From the NCBI GenBank assembly GCA_964530165.1, contig CAZGYE010000156.1, positions 1 through 13,107 on the forward strand: 13,107 nucleotides of DNA, in the 5' to 3' direction. This DNA is from CAZGYE01 sp964530165. GTDB lineage: Bacteria > Planctomycetota > Planctomycetia > Planctomycetales > Planctomycetaceae. The notes beneath the pieces are model-generated. The model searched no databases. It saw only the letters and a list, made by a program, of their open reading frames with translations, and was not told where the DNA came from. A program made the position numbers and the translations under genes. This document shows positions 6,155 to 13,107 of the stretch, piece by piece; within the stretch, counting starts at the first letter, position 1, and each line of letters opens with the position of its first letter.

Positions 6155-8002
6155 TCAGCCCATGCGGCCGAACTGTCGATCCAGCGCGTCTCTGCTGAGC
6201 ACCAGTGCCGTGGGGCGGCCGTGGGGACAGTGGTGAGCATCGTCGACCAGATGACGTTGTGCCAGTAGAGCCTCCATTTCTTCCGGCGTGAGTCGTTGCC
6301 CGGACTTGATGGCCGCCTTGCAACTGATCATGTGCAACAGGCCGTCGAGTATATCACGACGGTTCGGCTTTTGCGCGGGACCTGCCAACTGTTCAGCTAT
6401 GTCGCGAATCAGCCCGACGAGATCGGCCCGGGCGAGCATGACCGGATAACGGGTCAACAGGATGGTGCTTTTGCCGAAATCGTCAATGCCGAACCCAAGT
6501 TGAGCAAGCAAATCCCGGTTTTCCAGCAAGAGCGCCGCCTCGCTGGGACTGAATTCGATCGACTCGGGGACCAGCAGCCGCTGCGATTCCACAGCCTCGG
6601 CGAGCACACGCCCGCGGAGTTGCTCGTACAGCACGCGTTCATGCAGCGCGTGCTGGTCGATGACGGTCAAGCCGGCCTCGGTTTCGATGACCAAATAGCA
6701 GTCGTGGATCTGCATCGCCCGCGGCGCGGTGAAGTGCGGGGCCGGCGTCGCATTGGGGACGTTCCTCGTGGCCGGAACTCCGATTTCGGGAAACCGGTCG
6801 GATTCGCTTTCGCCGAACGGTTCCGCACCGGACGGTCTTGCCGCCGGCGAGTCGGCCGGCAAACTGCTGCCGACAGATTCACTCGGCTTCCTTTGCTCCA
6901 GTTGGCTCTGGGCCCACGTGGCCAATTCCATCTGCAATTCCTGCTGTCGGGCGGGATCGGGCGGCGCGGCCGCCGACTCGTCGGCCGTGGGAACCCGCAG
7001 GGCCGTGTCGAGGTTCATGCCGAGGAACCTCGTCCGCAGAGTCGACAGCAGATGACGATACAATTGCTGTGGGTCACGGAAACGGACTTCGGCTTTCGTG
7101 GGGTGCACGTTGACGTCGACCTGCTCGGCCGGCATTTCCAGGAAGAGGAAAGCGATCGGCTGCCGCCCCACCATCAACAGGCCGCGGTAGGCTTCACCCA
7201 GCGCGTGCTGCAGGCTGCGGTCCTGAATTCTCCGTCCGTTGAGGAACAGGTACTGGCCCTTTCGCGTCGATTTACTCTGGCTGGGATGCGCCACGTAGCC
7301 CCACAAACGGATCGGTGCGGCTTCGGATTCGACCCAGATCAGCTTGTCGGTCAAATCGGAGCCGAAGAACAGCCTCAGCCGGTCGAGCAACCGATCGGCG
7401 GCGGGCAGTTCGTAGACCACCTTGTCGTTGTGTCTGAGGACCATGTGCAACCGCGGATGGGCCAGCGCGATCCGTGTGAAATGCTCGCTGACGTGCCCGA
7501 ACTCGGTCGCATTCGTCTTGAGAAATTTGCGGCGGACGGGCGTATTGCCGAACAACTGCCGAATCTCGATCAGCGTGCCCGCCGGACATCCGCACGGCTG
7601 CAGCCGGCCGACCTGCCCGCAGTTCACTTCCAGCTCGACGCCGTTTGTCTCGCCGGGCTGACGACTGCGGATGCGAAGTCGGCTGACCGCGGCAATCGAT
7701 GCCAGCGCTTCGCCGCGAAAACCCAGCGTCTGCACGCGGAACAGATCGTCGGCCGATTGGATCTTGCTGGTCGCGTGGCTGGAGACCGACAACGCCAGGT
7801 CGTCGGGATGGATCCCCTCGCCGTCGTCGACGACGCGGATCAGCTCCGTTCCCCCCTGGGCCACGTCGACGTCGACCCGCGTCGCCAGCGCGTCGATGCT
7901 GTTTTCCAGCAATTCCTTGACGACGCTGGCGGGCCGTTCGATGACCTCACCGGCGGCAATCTTGTTGACGACGTTCGCGTCTAGCTGGCAAATGCGGGGC
8001 AT
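6155..8002 (-). CDS. mutL: MutL, DNA mismatch repair ATPase/endonuclease, 615 aa
   Basis: MutL couples MutS mismatch recognition to strand removal. The N-terminal GHKL ATPase (about 1-335) shows KELLENSIDA (E30, N34), VDDGEGI, TLGFRGEALASI and the VNVHPTKAEVRF block. A Pro/Ser-rich linker (about 336-425) leads to the dimerisation domain. That domain carries the endonuclease metal motif DQHA(x)2E(x)4E (DQHALHERVLYE, 449-460), SCKAAIK (559-565) and CPHGRP (592-597), so this is the nicking type of MutL used by bacteria without MutH. Start and length match the family. The ATG follows the reverse-transcriptase stop by only 4 nt with no strong Shine-Dalgarno (AAGTGA at best), which suggests coupled translation with the RT. 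Confidence 0.96.
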   Translation of the reverse strand: MPRICQLDANVVNKIAAGEVIERPASVVKELLENSIDALATRVDVDVAQGGTELIRVVDDGEGIHPDDLALSVSSHATSKIQSADDLFRVQTLGFRGEALASIAAVSRLRIRSRQPGETNGVELEVNCGQVGRLQPCGCPAGTLIEIRQLFGNTPVRRKFLKTNATEFGHVSEHFTRIALAHPRLHMVLRHNDKVVYELPAADRLLDRLRLFFGSDLTDKLIWVESEAAPIRLWGYVAHPSQSKSTRKGQYLFLNGRRIQDRSLQHALGEAYRGLLMVGRQPIAFLFLEMPAEQVDVNVHPTKAEVRFRDPQQLYRHLLSTLRTRFLGMNLDTALRVPTADESAAAPPDPARQQELQMELATWAQSQLEQRKPSESVGSSLPADSPAARPSGAEPFGESESDRFPEIGVPATRNVPNATPAPHFTAPRAMQIHDCYLVIETEAGLTVIDQHALHERVLYEQLRGRVLAEAVESQRLLVPESIEFSPSEAALLLENRDLLAQLGFGIDDFGKSTILLTRYPVMLARADLVGLIRDIAEQLAGPAQKPNRRDILDGLLHMISCKAAIKSGQRLTPEEMEALLAQRHLVDDAHHCPHGRPTALVLSRDALDRQFGRMG

Positions 8003-8006
8003 GGGT

Positions 8007-9266
8007 TCACTTGTGCCAATCCACTTGCCGGTACAGCTCCATCAACTTCGCGCCGCGTGCCGGGTTCAGATGGCTCACGTGGGCGACGCGGCCCTGCAGG
8101 TGGGCGGCGAAGTCGTCGTGAGCGTTGCGGTTCTGCGTCGACGGCCCGTGGCGGACGCAATTGGTCAGAATCGCCTTCAAGAGATCGTAATCGTGCCGTG
8201 AGATGTTCGGACGCTCGTTGACCACCACACCGGTCACCACCTGCCGTTGATTGTTGCGAACGACTTTGCGTTTCTTCCGATTCACGCGAAAGCGTTCCGC
8301 GCGGATGATCTGTGTCACCAGCGGAATGAACACCGGCAGCGCCCGCAGCAACTGCTGCGATCCGGAGAAGGTCAGGTCGTCGGCATACCGCGAGTAACGG
8401 GCGCCGAAGGAGCGGGCCAATCCGCCCAGACGCACGTCGAGCGAATAGGCCGACAGGTTGGCCAGCGCCGGCGACGTCGGCGCTCCCTGGGGCAGATGCC
8501 GCTTGAGGAACGGCAGAAGAGCCGAAGGGTCTCCTTTCGGGAACGGCATGTTTGGCGGCAGGGCCGAAGTCGTCAACCGGGCCAGCCACAGAGCGGCTTC
8601 CCGGCTGTAGCCGATGCTGCGGAAGATGGCCACCACGCGGCTGAACCGAACGGTCGCGTAAAAGTGTTCGAGGTCGAACTTCACAACAACGCGGCTGCCC
8701 AGATGCAGCCGGGCGTTGGTCAAGATCGACCGTCGGGCCACGAAACCGTGCGCGCTTGTGTGTGGCGGAACCTGATTCAGGATTTCGGTGAGGATCCTCG
8801 CTTGAACGCTCTTGAGTGTCCGCTTGGGGGCCTCGATCAACCGCAATCCGCCGGAGCGTTTTTTCAGCCAGCGGTAGTGGTAGTGAGCCGCTTGTTCGCT
8901 TTGGGGCCGATAATTGCCGCTGAAACGGTCGATCAGCCACGCGACTTTGCCCACCGGCAGAGCGAGCCAGTCGGCCAGCTCTTCCGGCGTGTGGAAGGCG
9001 GGCAAACGGAACTCCGCCAGTCGCATGTCGTGGCCGTCTCGGCTGAGGTCGAGATACCCGCCCCGCCGCACACCGAACGACGCGAAGCGGTAAGGGGGGG
9101 CGTCCACCTCGTCGGCCCTCGACGTTTGCCGGCCGTCGCGCCGCCGTTCGCGCCGCAATGGGACGAGCCGAGTCTTTCGGCGACGACGTCGGCGCATTCG
9201 CCTGGCTGCCGGCGGCGGCGTCGGCGCGGAGCAGAACAAACGCCGAAGAAAGTCGAACAGACCCAT
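8007..9266 (-). CDS. Retron-type reverse transcriptase, 419 aa
   Basis: The protein should copy the adjacent msd RNA into branched msDNA. Retron hallmarks are present: the region-X motif NAxxH (NARLH, 184-188) and the region-Y VTG (344-346). The polymerase core has KRSGGLRLIEAPK (about 136-148), VKFDLEHFY with D198, LPQGAPTSPALANL (258-271) and YADD (294-297). Length and the long N-terminal part (about 1-95, with an Arg-rich tract at 22-43) recall myxobacterial Mx162-like retron RTs, which also lack an obvious partner gene; that comparison is from memory. No group II intron maturase (X/HNH) domain or DGR template is seen. The start at 9266 is the first ATG after the a2 repeat; a Shine-Dalgarno is weak. 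The stop lies 4 nt before mutL. Confidence 0.93.
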   Translation of the reverse strand: MGLFDFLRRLFCSAPTPPPAARRMRRRRRRKTRLVPLRRERRRDGRQTSRADEVDAPPYRFASFGVRRGGYLDLSRDGHDMRLAEFRLPAFHTPEELADWLALPVGKVAWLIDRFSGNYRPQSEQAAHYHYRWLKKRSGGLRLIEAPKRTLKSVQARILTEILNQVPPHTSAHGFVARRSILTNARLHLGSRVVVKFDLEHFYATVRFSRVVAIFRSIGYSREAALWLARLTTSALPPNMPFPKGDPSALLPFLKRHLPQGAPTSPALANLSAYSLDVRLGGLARSFGARYSRYADDLTFSGSQQLLRALPVFIPLVTQIIRAERFRVNRKKRKVVRNNQRQVVTGVVVNERPNISRHDYDLLKAILTNCVRHGPSTQNRNAHDDFAAHLQGRVAHVSHLNPARGAKLMELYRQVDWHK

Positions 9267-9291
9267 GCGAGATCATCCGTCAAGAGAGCGA

Positions 9292-9461
9292 CCGGCGGGT
9301 CGCACAACCGATCCTGTACCGAATAGTGCGATGGCGACATGCACGCCATCGTCACTATTCACGCGACGAAATACTGACAATGCTTCTGCCACGGGGTAAC
9401 CCCGCAGCGTTCGGGACGTTCGGTCAGGAACGCCGCGAACTGAACTTGTGCGACCCACCGG
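9292..9461 (-). ncRNA. Retron msr-msd RNA
   Basis: Read on the minus strand, the RNA starts with a1 CCGGUGGGUCGCACAA (9461-9446) and ends with a2 UUGUGCGACCCGCCGG (9307-9292). These pair over 16 bp with one G-U. The first base after a1 is a G (9445), the place of the branching guanosine. Two small hairpins follow, as in msr: CGUUC-CUGACC-GAACG (9432-9417) and CUGC/CGGGG-UUA-CCCCG/GCAG (9407-9386). Then comes a long msd hairpin at 9360-9321: a 16-bp stem interrupted by a single bulged base (9352), with a 7-nt loop. The predicted DNA product would be roughly 75 nt, covering about 9308-9383. The RT start codon is 25 nt after a2. Exact msDNA ends and the branch G are inferred from retron rules, not measured. 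Confidence 0.88.
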
Positions 9462-9476
9462 CCACGCGCTCTTCAC

Positions 9477-9504
9477 ATGGTAATCCAGTCGGCCGGGGGG
9501 TCAA
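9477..9504 (-). promoter_or_regulatory. Candidate sigma70-like promoter of the retron RNA
   Basis: On the minus strand TTGACC (9504-9499) and TACCAT (9482-9477) are separated by 16 nt. They match the -35 and -10 consensus in 5 and 4 of 6 positions. A start site near 9470 would place a1 about 9 nt into the transcript, which fits the expected retron geometry. Weak by itself; the position is the main support. Confidence 0.4.
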
Positions 9505-9541
9505 TAGAAATGACGAAGGACGAAATACCCAATGACGAAAG

Positions 9542-9648
9542 AATGACGAATGTCCAAATGACGAATGAGCAGTCACCGACACGGCTCAGTCACTCGGGCG
9601 TTCGGATTTCGTCACTCTTTGCTCATTCGTCATTCGACATTCGTCATT
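9542..9648. repeat. AATGACGAAT-type inverted repeat between retron and M50 gene
   Basis: Arms at 9542-9570 and 9621-9648 are reverse complements over 27 of 28-29 positions. Each is built from repeats of AATGACGAAT, and single units also occur at 9509-9540. The spacer is 50 nt. Together with the retron RNA this fills the 416-bp stretch 9267-9682, where no protein gene is seen. The right arm ends 35 bp before the M50 start codon, so it would lie in that gene's leader or promoter region. Probably a dispersed intergenic repeat. Confidence 0.7.
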
Positions 9649-9682
9649 GCAGCGGAGAGGCCCTCTGCGATACAGTCCACGC

Positions 9683-10384
9683 ATGTTCGGACAAGTCCCT
9701 CGGACGCCTTACGACTTGCAGTTCACGCTGCTGGGAATCCCGGTCCGCGTTCATCCGGTGTTTTGGCTGACCTCTGCGTTTCTGGCCTGGGAGCCAAATC
9801 GACTCGATGCGGTGTTCGTGCGGGTGCTGTGCGTCTTCGTCGCCATCCTGGTCCACGAGATGGGGCACGCGCTGGTGACCCGCAAGTTTGGTTGGCGGCC
9901 CGAAGTGGTCCTTTACTTCTTCGGTGGATACACCACGTCGATGCGGCACACGACCTGGAGAGACGTCGCCGTCTCAGCCGCCGGCCCGGCGTCGGGCTTT
10001 GCGCTCTATTTCTTGATCTGGTTCGTGTTGCCGGTCCTGCGCCGGCACGGCTGGCTGGCCAACGAGTTGGTTGTGGACGCGGTCGTGTTCTCGCTGTTCA
10101 TTAACCTTGTCTGGAACTTGGCGAACTTACTGCCCGTCATTCCACTGGACGGTGGACAGATCAGCCGCGAGCTGTTCTGCTGGTTCAGTCCACGCAGAGG
10201 CATCCCGTACAGTCTCATGCTTTCGATGCTGGCCAGCGGCGGGGTTGCCCTGTGGGCCGTCAACTGCCACCTGAACGGCCTGCCGGCCTTCGGGCTGGAG
10301 CCGGTATTCCTCGCAATCTTGTTCGGCTATTTGTGTTACCAGAGCTACCAGCAGTATGAGGCCCAGCGTCGCGGCTACTGGTAG
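9683..10384 (+). CDS. Site-2 protease-like M50 membrane metalloprotease, 233 aa
   Basis: M50 proteases cut substrates inside or near the membrane, often to release transcription or sigma factors. The zinc motif HEMGH (58-62) lies at the end of a hydrophobic segment (about 45-60). The third ligand is D156 in NLLPVIPLDGGQ (148-159), inside another hydrophobic stretch. SAAGPASG (98-105) is the usual loop, and four to six membrane segments are visible. There is no PDZ or CBS domain, so it is a minimal form like the rhomboid-sized Rce1/SpoIVFB-type members. The ATG at 9683 begins MFGQVPRTPYDL; an upstream TTG would read through the repeat. No strong ribosome site was found. It is transcribed divergently from the retron. 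Its substrate cannot be guessed from neighbours. Confidence 0.88.
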   Translation: MFGQVPRTPYDLQFTLLGIPVRVHPVFWLTSAFLAWEPNRLDAVFVRVLCVFVAILVHEMGHALVTRKFGWRPEVVLYFFGGYTTSMRHTTWRDVAVSAAGPASGFALYFLIWFVLPVLRRHGWLANELVVDAVVFSLFINLVWNLANLLPVIPLDGGQISRELFCWFSPRRGIPYSLMLSMLASGGVALWAVNCHLNGLPAFGLEPVFLAILFGYLCYQSYQQYEAQRRGYW

Positions 10385-10391
10385 CGCGCAC

Positions 10392-10416
10392 TCAGCGGTC
10401 AGCTTTCAGCGGTCAG
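10392..10416. repeat. 25-bp repeat, left copy
   Basis: A 25-nt sequence composed of two TCAGCGGTCAG units joined by CTT. An exact reverse-complement copy lies at 11230-11254, so the pair flanks the hypothetical gene at 10491-11111. Part of the intergenic repeat load of this genome. The rest of the 10385-10490 gap shows nothing else clear. Confidence 0.75.
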
Positions 10417-10490
10417 CTTTTCGTAGACGGAGACTGCTGAGTGCTTCGCTTCAACAGAGGCATTTTCGAAACCCAGTTTTTCAGCCGGCT

Positions 10491-11111
10491 CTATTTTTCC
10501 GCGGCCGGCGGAGGCGCTTCGACCGGCTTTGTTTCCCAACCGACGGAGAACAGAGAAACAGCAGCGGTGTTCACGATGACGGTCGGAACCTGAAGCGGCC
10601 CGGCGGCGCCCACAACCCGGGAGACCGTCGCCTGGGTGACGGGGAAGAATTGTGGCGTTCTTTGGTTCAGGACCCAGATGGGGTCGGGATCGGTTTGGCC
10701 AACCCGCTCCAGCGGCAGGCCGCCCCGAACTTCGCAGCCGTGCACCGTCAGAAAGACGGGGACTATCTTCTTCTCAACAAAGTGATGCCGGCGTTTCTGC
10801 GGAGTCTCGTGTTGCTTGTCGAGAATCAGCACCAGCTCCAGCATTGACTTCAAGACGATGCACTGGCGGAGCGTGGTGATCTGCTTGTTCCGGGCCTTGC
10901 CGAAAAGACCGGCGTCGCCGATGCGGACGTAGCTCGTATCGATGTCGTTCAGGATCTCGGAAATGCGTAAGTCCCTTGTATCAATGTTGCCGGCGATGAC
11001 ATGCTCGGCGGTGACCAGCATGACCGGTTTTCCCGCGGCCGGCACGCCTTCTTTCCTCGCAAGAACCGATTTCGACAATCCACCTGCAGATGCAATCATC
11101 GCTCGTGACAC
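10491..11111 (-). CDS. Uncharacterised protein with apparent internal duplication, 206 aa
   Basis: I do not recognise a functional family. The pattern VTAEHVIAGNIDTRDLRISEILN...YVRIGDA (33-67) recalls domains such as DUF6812, a small beta-rich unit. A similar outline recurs at 117-165 (VPVFLTVHG...GGLPLE...WVLNQRTPQFFPVTQATV), so the protein may hold two diverged copies. There is no signal peptide or convincing membrane segment; the C-terminus is Pro/Ala-rich (EAPPPAAEK). The GTG at 11111 is the longest start, and an ATG four codons later (11099) is equally possible. A candidate promoter lies just upstream, so it is probably a single-gene unit. It is flanked by inverted 25-bp repeats. Confidence 0.7.
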   Translation of the reverse strand: MSRAMIASAGGLSKSVLARKEGVPAAGKPVMLVTAEHVIAGNIDTRDLRISEILNDIDTSYVRIGDAGLFGKARNKQITTLRQCIVLKSMLELVLILDKQHETPQKRRHHFVEKKIVPVFLTVHGCEVRGGLPLERVGQTDPDPIWVLNQRTPQFFPVTQATVSRVVGAAGPLQVPTVIVNTAAVSLFSVGWETKPVEAPPPAAEK

Positions 11112-11149
11112 CCGAAGAGCAAAATTGACAGACTACGACGACACTCAAA

Positions 11150-11177
11150 ACTTTAGCTCACAACGGCCGCTTGTCAA
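11150..11177 (-). promoter_or_regulatory. Candidate promoter of the 206-aa hypothetical gene
   Basis: On the minus strand a perfect -35 TTGACA (11177-11172) and TAAAGT (11155-11150, 4 of 6) are spaced by 16 nt. They lie about 40 nt upstream of the GTG start. Confidence 0.5.
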
Positions 11178-11229
11178 ACAGTAGCGTTCAGCGTTCAGCG
11201 ATCAACATTCAGCCCCCGGTTTTTTCCGC

Positions 11230-11254
11230 CTGACCGCTGAAAGCTGACCGCTGA
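11230..11254. repeat. 25-bp repeat, right copy (inverted)
   Basis: Exact reverse complement of 10392-10416. Nearby, TTCAGCGTT (11187-11195) and AACGCTGAA (11261-11269) form another short inverted pair, so the gap 11180-11270 between the hypothetical gene and the enolase-family gene is nearly all repeat. Confidence 0.75.
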
Positions 11255-11293
11255 TAGCGAAACGCTGAAAAAGCCGCCCGGAAGACCGACGGC

Positions 11294-12646
<1,353 letters not shown>

Positions 12647-12700
12647 TCTTTCGCTTGAGTCACACGCGGCGGATGGGTCACGTTCACATCACCTGAGATC

Positions 12701-13107
12701 TTACCGGCAGTTCGGCGCGGGTTCAAGAAAGATCGTATGCAGAAGATCAAACATTTCTCTGACGCGAGCCGTCAGTTTCCGCTGACATTGCGACCGGGTC
12801 GCGTCCGAAGCGAAAACCGTGCAGACGGGCCCGCCGGCCGCGATGACCGTTCCGGGTGCCGGGATGTCGGCGATCGCGGGGACCGAGACGTCGGAAAAGG
12901 GGACAGGTCCAATTTGCCGGAACGGCCCGAAGGGTGCTTCGCACAAATTGGACCTGTCCCCTTTTCCGAGCGAACCCATGGTGAGCGATCTATCGGCGTA
13001 GACAATCATTTTTCCGACGATGCGGGCCGCCCCAGGCTTCAGGCTGTAGACTTGTCGTGGGGCAGGCTTTCCAGCCTGCCACGGCCAATCGGCAGGCTGG
13101 AAAGCCT
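12701..13107 (-). CDS. C-terminal end of an ATP-grasp-like protein (5' part outside window)
   Basis: The frame is open from the window edge to the TAA at 12703-12701 (134 residues visible), so the gene starts beyond the window. The segments VYSLKPGAARIVGKMIVYADRSL and ADIPAPGTVIAAGGPVCTVFA look like the tail of predicted ATP-grasp carboligases, such as those in tetrahydromethanopterin-linked clusters; this is recalled from memory and only moderately sure. Between these segments lie about 25 residues (GKGDRSNLCEAPF... to ...GPVPFS) encoded by a perfect palindromic element. A second palindrome is translated in the same frame next to the window edge. The rest of the tail (RKLTARVREMFDLL) is ordinary. 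The neighbouring enolase-family gene starts 54 bp downstream. The gene could still be functional or could be decaying. Confidence 0.55.
   Translation of the reverse strand, partial: AFQPADWPWQAGKPAPRQVYSLKPGAARIVGKMIVYADRSLTMGSLGKGDRSNLCEAPFGPFRQIGPVPFSDVSVPAIADIPAPGTVIAAGGPVCTVFASDATRSQCQRKLTARVREMFDLLHTIFLEPAPNCR
12891..12969. repeat. Palindromic element with perfect 26-bp arms inside a coding frame
   Basis: Arms at 12891-12916 and 12944-12969 are exact reverse complements (26 bp) and contain AAAAGGGGACAGGTCC. The 27-nt loop is GC-rich. GGGGACAGG-type palindromes are familiar as dispersed REP-like elements in many bacteria. Here the element is read through in the frame of the ATP-grasp-like gene without a stop. 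Confidence 0.8.
13064..13107. repeat. Palindromic element with 17-bp arms at the window edge
   Basis: AGGCTTTCCAGCCTGCC (13064-13080) and its exact reverse complement (13091-13107) enclose a 10-nt loop. It may extend past the window. It too is inside the open frame of the ATP-grasp-like gene, which reads through it on the minus strand. Confidence 0.7.

Noticed and set aside
6120..6323. Longer aroDE start within mutL (6323)
   Set aside because: The added 68 residues are mutL coding sequence in another frame and match nothing; the family N-terminus starts at 6119.
6296..7984. 562-codon open frame on the + strand opposite mutL
   Set aside because: Antisense shadow of mutL in high-GC sequence; the translation is Arg/Gln/Asp-rich without any domain, while the minus strand encodes a full MutL.
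8007..9266. Group II intron or diversity-generating retroelement
   Set aside because: No maturase or endonuclease domain, no intron 5'/3' signals, and no template/variable repeat pair; NAxxH, VTG and the msr-msd RNA point to a retron.
7981..9276. 431-codon minus-strand frame over the RT gene
   Set aside because: Alternative frame of the RT gene; Arg/Pro/Ser-rich low-complexity product with no RT motifs.
8247..9326. 359-codon + strand frame opposite the RT, as a possible antitoxin or effector
   Set aside because: No domain, no ribosome site, and it overlaps the a2 end of the retron RNA; best explained as shadow coding.
9509..9648. CRISPR array suggested by recurring AATGACGAAT units
   Set aside because: Units are 10 nt, unevenly spaced and partly inverted; no 23-47-nt direct repeats with uniform spacers and no cas genes.
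12747..13005. Small minus-strand and plus-strand frames across the palindromes
   Set aside because: Alternative frames of the ATP-grasp-like tail; the palindrome itself opens several frames without giving any a recognisable product.

Overview
The window looks like a chromosomal segment from a planctomycete (phylum Planctomycetota, possibly Pirellulales). This is inferred from the high-GC bacterial coding pattern, a fused dehydroquinase/shikimate dehydrogenase, and the density of short palindromic repeats between (and apparently inside) genes. No marker gene here fixes the taxonomy.

Layout: rtcB (RNA ligase, + strand) lies at the left, just downstream of a perfect 28-bp inverted repeat. It converges on a long minus-strand block that reads right to left: retron non-coding RNA (9461-9292), retron-type reverse transcriptase (9266-8007), mutL (8002-6155), a fused aroD-aroE (6119-4626), a prepilin peptidase (4498-3164), hisH (3167-2562) and hisA (2457-1702). 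Several joints are very tight: RT stop to mutL start is 4 nt, mutL to aroDE is 35 nt, and the peptidase and hisH overlap by 4 nt (ATGA). The rtcB/hisA junction holds a palindrome that could terminate both transcripts. Right of the retron are a site-2-protease-like M50 membrane metalloprotease (+ strand), an uncharacterised 206-aa protein that seems to contain an internal duplication, an enolase-superfamily (MR/MLE) enzyme, and the 3' end of an ATP-grasp-like gene cut by the window edge; the last three are on the minus strand.

The main discovery is an apparently complete, compact retron. The RT carries the retron signatures NAxxH, YADD and VTG. The 170 nt directly upstream can fold into the expected msr-msd architecture: a 16-bp a1/a2 end stem (one G-U), two small msr hairpins, and a long msd hairpin with a single bulged base. 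No dedicated effector gene is visible. Instead the RT is the first gene of a block whose next member is mutL, the mismatch-repair endonuclease. Because a one-base bulge is a classic MutS ligand, the msDNA may interact with mismatch repair; this is a hypothesis.

Other points to check are an Asn at the catalytic Lys position of the shikimate dehydrogenase half, two palindromic elements carried in frame inside the ATP-grasp-like gene, and a small dispersed hairpin repeat whose stem differs by compensatory changes between copies.
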